A stretch of 8,878 nucleotides of DNA from JAWXVD01 sp044425705 (GTDB lineage Bacteria; Bacillota; Clostridia; Lachnospirales; Lachnospiraceae), in NCBI GenBank assembly GCA_044425705.1, contig JAWXVD010000141.1, forward strand, positions 1 to 8,878. The letters run 5' to 3'. Of this stretch, positions 5,839 through 8,878 are shown piece after piece. The notes under the pieces are model-generated. The model made no database searches and had not been told where the DNA came from. It saw nothing but the letters and a program-made list of their open reading frames with translations. Position 1 is the first letter of the stretch, and each line of letters starts with the position of its first letter. Made by a program: the position numbers and the translations under genes.

Positions 5839-6433
5839 TTTCTTCCTCGATTCTCCTTTTCAATTTCGATACGTACTTATCAATTGATTCTGAACTTACG
5901 TTTTCAAACTCTTCAACCATCTCAATCGCTTCCACTTTCTTCTCTTCAATCATTACACTTTCAGAAACACCCATTATTTTATCATCTTTCATTCGTTCTC
6001 TAACTGACGAAAGTCGCTTGTAAAAGTTTGATGATTCAACGCTCATGTTTAAATCTGCCGTAACCGACCACTGTCTTAGTTGTGATGATGTTCCTACAGC
6101 TTTTTGAACATCGTATGGAAGTCTCTTAAACTCTTCTTCTGCGTAGTAACTACTTCTTCCAATTGCTTTCATTACTTGTGACCACGCAACAGATTCATCA
6201 ACATAATCACTCGTTTTTCTACTAACCAATTCAAGCAATTGTCCTATACTTGGCGCAAACGGACTTGACTTAGTTTTTATGTATTGCTTCAATGCGTTCA
6301 TCACATCGTTGTAATTTTCATCTACTAACATTGCGTGCCATAGATTAACAGTTGTTGCCATATCGTTAATTTTCAATGTCGGATAATATGATTGTGTTGC
6401 GAAAAGCAACTGTCCAACTTCTTTTTTGTTCAT
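5834..6433 (-). CDS. Replicative helicase loader/inhibitor (SPP1 G39P-like), 199 aa
   Basis: G39P of SPP1 binds the replicative helicase, keeps it inactive and delivers it to the origin through the origin-binding protein. The N-terminal helical domain fits: MNKKEVGQLLFATQSYYPTL, then a Trp-containing helix (NLWHAMLVDENYNDVMNALK) and a helix starting KSSPFAPSIGQLLELV, the usual YYP / W-x-L / F-x-P-x-I-x-L pattern, within residues 1-72. The C-terminal half is charged and helical, and longer than SPP1 G39P. I choose ATG 6433 (AAAGGA eight bases upstream, one base after the organizer stop) over a TTG at 6457. The last residues (RRIEEER) end at a TGA inside a LysM remnant, so the C-terminus may be altered. 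No helicase gene follows. Confidence 0.75.
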   Translation of the reverse strand: MNKKEVGQLLFATQSYYPTLKINDMATTVNLWHAMLVDENYNDVMNALKQYIKTKSSPFAPSIGQLLELVSRKTSDYVDESVAWSQVMKAIGRSSYYAEEEFKRLPYDVQKAVGTSSQLRQWSVTADLNMSVESSNFYKRLSSVRERMKDDKIMGVSESVMIEEKKVEAIEMVEEFENVSSESIDKYVSKLKRRIEEER

Positions 6434-6434
6434 G

Positions 6435-7241
6435 TTACATCCTTTCCGCTTCTGCAACTGCTTCTGCCCATTGATCAGAAAGCGATTTTACTGGTTTGAT
6501 AGCAGCCTTCTTAAATTCGTTATCTTTACTAGCCCATTTCCTCATTGTCAAATTGTGATTTTTGTATTTAGCACCTTTCATCTCGATATATTCGTCAAGG
6601 TTCTTAATCATTGTTTGATAAGCATCAGGATAATCATTCATCAATTTTATAAATTCTTCATCTGTCAAAAGCACATGAGAATATTCTCCGTTTTTGTGAC
6701 GGGTTGGTGTTTTCTTTTTATCTATCTCTTTATCTATCTCTATCTCTTTATCTATCTCTATCTCTTTATCTATCTCTATCTCTTTATCTATCTCTGTGTT
6801 GCAGTTTTGTTGCAAGGTGTTGCAATCATGTTGCAAGGTGTTGCAATCATGTTGCATCGTGTTGCATTGCAACGTTTTTTTAGAGCTTCTACACTTCCTA
6901 GAACGTCTAGTTGAGTCCGATTCACTGCCAGTCATAGCGTAAAAATCAATCATTTTTAATTCATCTTCGGTAACTTGTTCTACTCTGTTCGTAGCTATTA
7001 GTATTGACAAAAGTGCCTGAACATTCTCAACGCTTTCATCTAAATCAAGTGCTAATTCTTCTGCAAAACTCCCCTCTATTCCGTCAAAATACAAGGCACC
7101 ATTGTTTAACGCACTCTCCAGTATCAATCTCAAATAAATGATGCAGTAAGTATCACCACCAGCCATACGTCTTAGTTTCTTTACTAGCTTATCGTCAAAA
7201 AAAGATTTTTCTAACTTTAGCCAATAGTATCTCTTTTCCAA
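6435..7241 (-). CDS. Phage replisome organizer (origin-binding initiator), 268 aa
   Basis: The N-terminal domain (about 1-105) matches the phage_rep_org_N family: YYWLKLEKSFFDDKLVKKLR, MAGGDTYCIIYLRLIL and GSFAEELALDLDESVENVQ. These proteins bind the phage origin and recruit the helicase loader. The linker (about 126-176) is built of repeats: three heptads of the CNTLQHD type (Cys126, 133, 140, 147) followed by EIDKEI units. The C-terminal part (about 184-236) carries the usual YSHVLLTDEEFIKLMNDYP and MIKNLDEYIEMKG...YKNH...RKW motif. The start is TTG 7241, with AAAGGGG ten bases upstream, six bases after the previous stop. The linker DNA contains a probable origin (6711-6873). The helicase loader follows one base after the stop. 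Confidence 0.9.
   Translation of the reverse strand: MEKRYYWLKLEKSFFDDKLVKKLRRMAGGDTYCIIYLRLILESALNNGALYFDGIEGSFAEELALDLDESVENVQALLSILIATNRVEQVTEDELKMIDFYAMTGSESDSTRRSRKCRSSKKTLQCNTMQHDCNTLQHDCNTLQQNCNTEIDKEIEIDKEIEIDKEIEIDKEIDKKKTPTRHKNGEYSHVLLTDEEFIKLMNDYPDAYQTMIKNLDEYIEMKGAKYKNHNLTMRKWASKDNEFKKAAIKPVKSLSDQWAEAVAEAERM
6711..6795. repeat. 18-bp tandem repeat in a G-free, AT-rich tract
   Basis: On the plus strand the unit TCTTTATCTATCTCTATC is exact three times (6727-6744, 6745-6762, 6763-6780), followed by a 15-base partial copy (6781-6795) and preceded by a shortened copy from about 6715. The whole 85 bases contain no G on the plus strand, so the mRNA contains no C. It encodes repeated EIDKEI in the replisome organizer. 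Because the unit is a multiple of three, copy number can change without breaking the frame. Next to the TGTTGCA array it could serve as the unwinding element of an origin. Confidence 0.92.
6797..6873. repeat. Helically phased TGTTGCA iterons, candidate replication origin
   Basis: The plus strand carries TGTTGCA seven times, starting at 6797, 6808, 6818, 6829, 6839, 6850 and 6860, so the spacing alternates 11 and 10 bp. An inverted copy ends the array (GTTGCATTGCAAC, 6861-6873). All copies therefore face the same side of the helix. Phage initiators such as lambda O and the Rep proteins of some lactococcal phages bind iterons inside their own genes, and this array is inside the replisome organizer gene. 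The origin role is inferred. Confidence 0.75.
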
Positions 7242-7246
7242 TACAA

Positions 7247-7399
7247 TTATTCCCCTTTCTTCAATCGTTCAATTTCTTCTTCTGAAATCCTAACAGTTCC
7301 ACCAATTCTAACAACATTTAATTCTTTTCTTTTTATCCACCTCTTTACTGTTGGTTCAGATACAGACATAAAATCTGCAAATTCTTTAATAGTTTTCAT
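7247..7399 (-). CDS. Excisionase-type helix-turn-helix DNA-binding protein, 50 aa
   Basis: The protein is a single winged-helix unit of the HTH_17/excisionase family: MKTIKEFADFMSVSEPTVKR, then WIKRKELNVVRIGG (the wing turn), then VRISEEEIERLKKGE. The recognition helix would be SEPTVKRWIKRK. A longer frame reaches 7435, but ATG 7399 has AAAGGAG six bases before it, and the longer version would overlap the promoter -10 box. It is the first gene behind a strong promoter and about 20 bases from the predicted transcription start, directly before the replisome organizer. That position suggests a regulator of the replication operon at least as much as a true excisionase. No integrase or attachment site is in the window. 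Confidence 0.85.
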   Translation of the reverse strand: MKTIKEFADFMSVSEPTVKRWIKRKELNVVRIGGTVRISEEEIERLKKGE

Positions 7400-7426
7400 C
7401 GCAATCTCCTTTCCGTTATGATACCA

Positions 7427-7455
7427 ATTGTACACTATTTAAACCCATTCGTCAA
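7427..7455 (-). promoter_or_regulatory. Near-consensus sigma-A promoter of the replication operon
   Basis: On the minus strand TTGACG (7455-7450) and TACAAT (7432-7427) are separated by exactly 17 bases. Each differs from the consensus at one position. Transcription would start near 7420, giving a leader of about 20 bases that holds the AAAGGAG of the helix-turn-helix gene. It directly follows the terminator of the LysM gene. Confidence 0.8.
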
Positions 7456-7466
7456 CTAAAACCAAC

Positions 7467-7500
7467 AAAAAAGTGTCAGTAGATTCAACCCCACTGACAC
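7467..7500 (-). terminator. Rho-independent terminator after the LysM gene
   Basis: Minus-strand arms GTGTCAGT (7500-7493) and ACTGACAC (7480-7473) form an 8-bp perfect stem that can extend by three further pairs, including two G-U, closing on a short loop, followed by TTTTTT (7472-7467). It separates the radical SAM/LysM transcript from the replication operon. Confidence 0.9.
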
Positions 7501-7528
7501 GATTTGAAACGATAAAAATCAATGCTGC

Positions 7529-7816
7529 TTACCGATTCGGTACAATCAAATAATTTCCGCTAACAATCTTATCCGACTTCAACCCATTAACCCGAATAAT
7601 TTCGTCTACCATCAAATCAATATTTTTATCAGTTTTTTCAGTGCAAATTGCACGGGATATACTCCAAAGCGTATCGCCATACTCCACCTCGATTGACGTG
7701 TAAGTGGTCGGGATTTGGTCTGGTTGTTCTTGGTTTGGTTGGGTTAGTAGTCCAGTTGTTAGAAATATCAGCATTGTGCCAAGTGCGATTGTTAGTTTTC
7801 GTTTTTGATTGTTCAT
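7529..7816 (-). CDS. Small membrane-anchored LysM protein, YneA-like, 95 aa
   Basis: A short basic N-terminus is followed by one hydrophobic segment (about 8-24, LTIALGTMLIFLTTGLL) that could be a membrane anchor or an uncleaved signal, then a polar linker rich in Gln and Pro, then a LysM domain (about 42-93: VEYGDTLWSISRAIC to IIRVNGLKSDKIVSGN and IVPNR). LysM binds peptidoglycan. The plan of one membrane segment plus one LysM and the GDTLWSI motif match the SOS-induced cell-division suppressor YneA of Bacillales. A division-blocking role during infection is inference. ATG 7816 has AAAAGGAG inside the end of the radical SAM gene, one base after its stop, so the two are coupled. No lipobox Cys is seen after the membrane segment. 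Confidence 0.85.
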   Translation of the reverse strand: MNNQKRKLTIALGTMLIFLTTGLLTQPNQEQPDQIPTTYTSIEVEYGDTLWSISRAICTEKTDKNIDLMVDEIIRVNGLKSDKIVSGNYLIVPNR

Positions 7817-7817
7817 T

Positions 7818-8738
7818 TTATGCTCCTTTTTTGTTCAAATAATCTTCAAACCACTTTACGCTTTCGAATAAAGGCCTTGCGTTTACCCATCTTTGCAATT
7901 TCTTTGTAATGTGACCTCTTGGAAGTTTTTCTTTTTCAAATATCATCACATAAGGCCAGAATCCCAACTCTCTTAATTCGTATATTCTTTGCAAGTCCTG
8001 TTCATGAGTTGTATTAAAATTAGTCAAAACGTATACAACTAACTTTCTTCTGTCATACTGCAATACTTCTTTTATTAGCCTAAATTTTTCAATTATCATT
8101 TCTCTGTCATTGAAATTATCCCACGCAAAATGCAATGATTTGATTTTCATTTTCTTTATGTATTCAAGTTTTTCTTTTGTCATTATTCTTGCATCAATTC
8201 CTTGGTTGAAGTTTATCCACGATCCACTTTGTATTAATTGATTTGATATTTCTTTCCAATCCTTGCAAGCAAATGTATTAGGATCTAAAAGTTCTATATT
8301 TTTTTGTCCGTTCCAAAAGTTATTTAAATCCGAAACTTTTTTACTTACTAATCCTTCTTTTTTTCCAACAATGCAAAACTCACAATTCCTCGGACACCCT
8401 CTTGTTAAAAATCCGTATGCAGTATTTTTTACTTCTGGTATTTTCTCAAAATAAATAGAATAATCTGGAAATATGCTTTCTATTTCCATTGGAAGCATAT
8501 CTTCTTTTTTAATTCCGTAACCAGTACCACCTTGAATCACTTTTTTCGCATTAACAAAATATGGATAGTCAGACGTAAACGTAAATACTTTTGACATATA
8601 TATTATATCCATTTCTCCACTTATTAATGGCTCGTACCATTCGACAGAATCTCCTTTATTTTTATGGTATGCAGATAGCTTCATTAACGGAATATTTGGG
8701 TAATTATGGCCATCTACATCTATAAACCCAATTTTCAT
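7818..8738 (-). CDS. Phage-type radical SAM protein, 306 aa
   Basis: The radical SAM cluster motif is RGCPRNCEFC (Cys115, Cys119, Cys122; CX3CX2C), which binds a 4Fe-4S cluster that cleaves S-adenosylmethionine. The N-terminal ~90 residues (MKIGFIDVDGHNYPNIPLMK, then SAYHKNKGDSVEWYEP) resemble the cobalamin-binding-like fold seen in this phage-associated group. The C-terminal motif KKLQRWVNARPLF is also typical of it. The barrel strands continue with LLDPNTFACKDW and WINFNQGIDARIM. The substrate is unknown. I choose ATG 8738, since GGAG lies six bases before it and the family begins MKIG; an ATG at 8750 gives four extra residues. It lies between the partial gene at the right edge and the LysM gene, in one transcript. 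Confidence 0.88.
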   Translation of the reverse strand: MKIGFIDVDGHNYPNIPLMKLSAYHKNKGDSVEWYEPLISGEMDIIYMSKVFTFTSDYPYFVNAKKVIQGGTGYGIKKEDMLPMEIESIFPDYSIYFEKIPEVKNTAYGFLTRGCPRNCEFCIVGKKEGLVSKKVSDLNNFWNGQKNIELLDPNTFACKDWKEISNQLIQSGSWINFNQGIDARIMTKEKLEYIKKMKIKSLHFAWDNFNDREMIIEKFRLIKEVLQYDRRKLVVYVLTNFNTTHEQDLQRIYELRELGFWPYVMIFEKEKLPRGHITKKLQRWVNARPLFESVKWFEDYLNKKGA

Positions 8739-8761
8739 TTTATTCTCCATATTCTCTCTTT

Positions 8762-8878
8762 CTATAAATCAAATATTGTCATTTGTCCATCAATTTCACT
8801 CGGAACAAATTTGGACATATCGTTTTTAACAAACAAGCTAATAAATAATTCTTCTAGTACTCTTACAACTATAGAATT
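8762..8878 (-). CDS. Unknown protein, C-terminal 38 residues (runs off right edge)
   Basis: The frame is open from the window edge to TAG at 8764-8762, 23 bases before the radical SAM start. The visible part begins with a hydrophobic, probably helical stretch (IVVRVLEELFISLFVKND) and ends DGQMTIFDL. The tail QMTIFDL resembles the QL(S/D)LF-type motif by which DNA-processing proteins bind the sliding clamp, which would suggest a methyltransferase, polymerase or other replication or repair protein. The family cannot be told from this piece. The conserved-looking tail and the adjacent gene in the same direction support it being a true gene. Confidence 0.6.
   Translation of the reverse strand, partial: NSIVVRVLEELFISLFVKNDMSKFVPSEIDGQMTIFDL

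Noticed and set aside
5834..5862. Programmed +1 frameshift joining the helicase loader to the LysM remnant
   Set aside because: The AGA TGA A site is not slippery for the tRNA, and half a LysM domain on a cytoplasmic loader makes no sense; a deletion relic is simpler.
441..5876. CGATACGTA present at 441, 1884 and 5867, possibly a shared operator
   Set aside because: Two of three copies lie within coding sequence, flanks differ, and none overlaps a promoter; likely chance.
6711..6873. CRISPR-like or direct-repeat array
   Set aside because: Units are 18-bp tandem repeats and a 7-bp motif at helical spacing with no unique spacers, all inside an open reading frame.
7420..7436. Dyad operator around the AATT at the -10 box of the replication promoter
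   Set aside because: Only three base pairs on each side match; not better than chance.
1..8878. tRNA or rRNA genes, insertion sequences, attachment sites
   Set aside because: No cloverleaf-like segment, transposase, terminal inverted repeats or integrase was seen.

Overview
The window is a stretch of a tailed-phage (Caudoviricetes) genome or prophage from a low-G+C Bacillota host. The evidence is AT-rich DNA with strong AAGGAG-type ribosome binding sites, an SPP1-gp6-like portal, a Walker/RNase-H-type large terminase, and a replisome-organizer/helicase-loader pair of the kind found in phages of Gram-positive bacteria. All recognisable genes are on the minus strand, so transcription runs from high to low coordinates. 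The exact host cannot be read from the sequence.

Right part (8878 to 7467): the C-terminal end of an unknown gene ending in a clamp-binding-like QMTIFDL tail, a radical SAM protein typical of phages, and a small membrane-anchored LysM protein resembling the cell-division suppressor YneA. A good intrinsic terminator closes this unit. Replication part (7455 to about 4444): a near-consensus promoter drives a 50-aa excisionase-type helix-turn-helix protein, a replisome organizer, a G39P-like helicase loader, an HNH homing endonuclease and two small phage proteins. A terminator at 4444-4470 ends this part. Between the loader and the endonuclease lies a 30-codon LysM C-terminal remnant with no start codon.

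Packaging part (about 4484 to 725): a two-helix membrane protein of uncertain start, small and large terminase, portal, and a small HELTH metallopeptidase-like gene. The last four overlap or nearly touch. A terminator follows at 725-754, directly abutted by a new promoter that drives a small accessory operon: a C2CH zinc-finger-like protein, a 31-aa protein starting at GTG, a 77-aa protein, and a ribbon-helix-helix-like protein running off the left edge. No scaffold or capsid gene is seen next to the portal.

The most striking structure is inside the replisome organizer gene. Seven copies of TGTTGCA are spaced alternately 11 and 10 bp (about one helical turn), capped by an inverted copy, and flanked by an 85-nt G-free AT-rich tract of 18-bp tandem repeats. 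This looks like a phage replication origin embedded in the gene of its own initiator.
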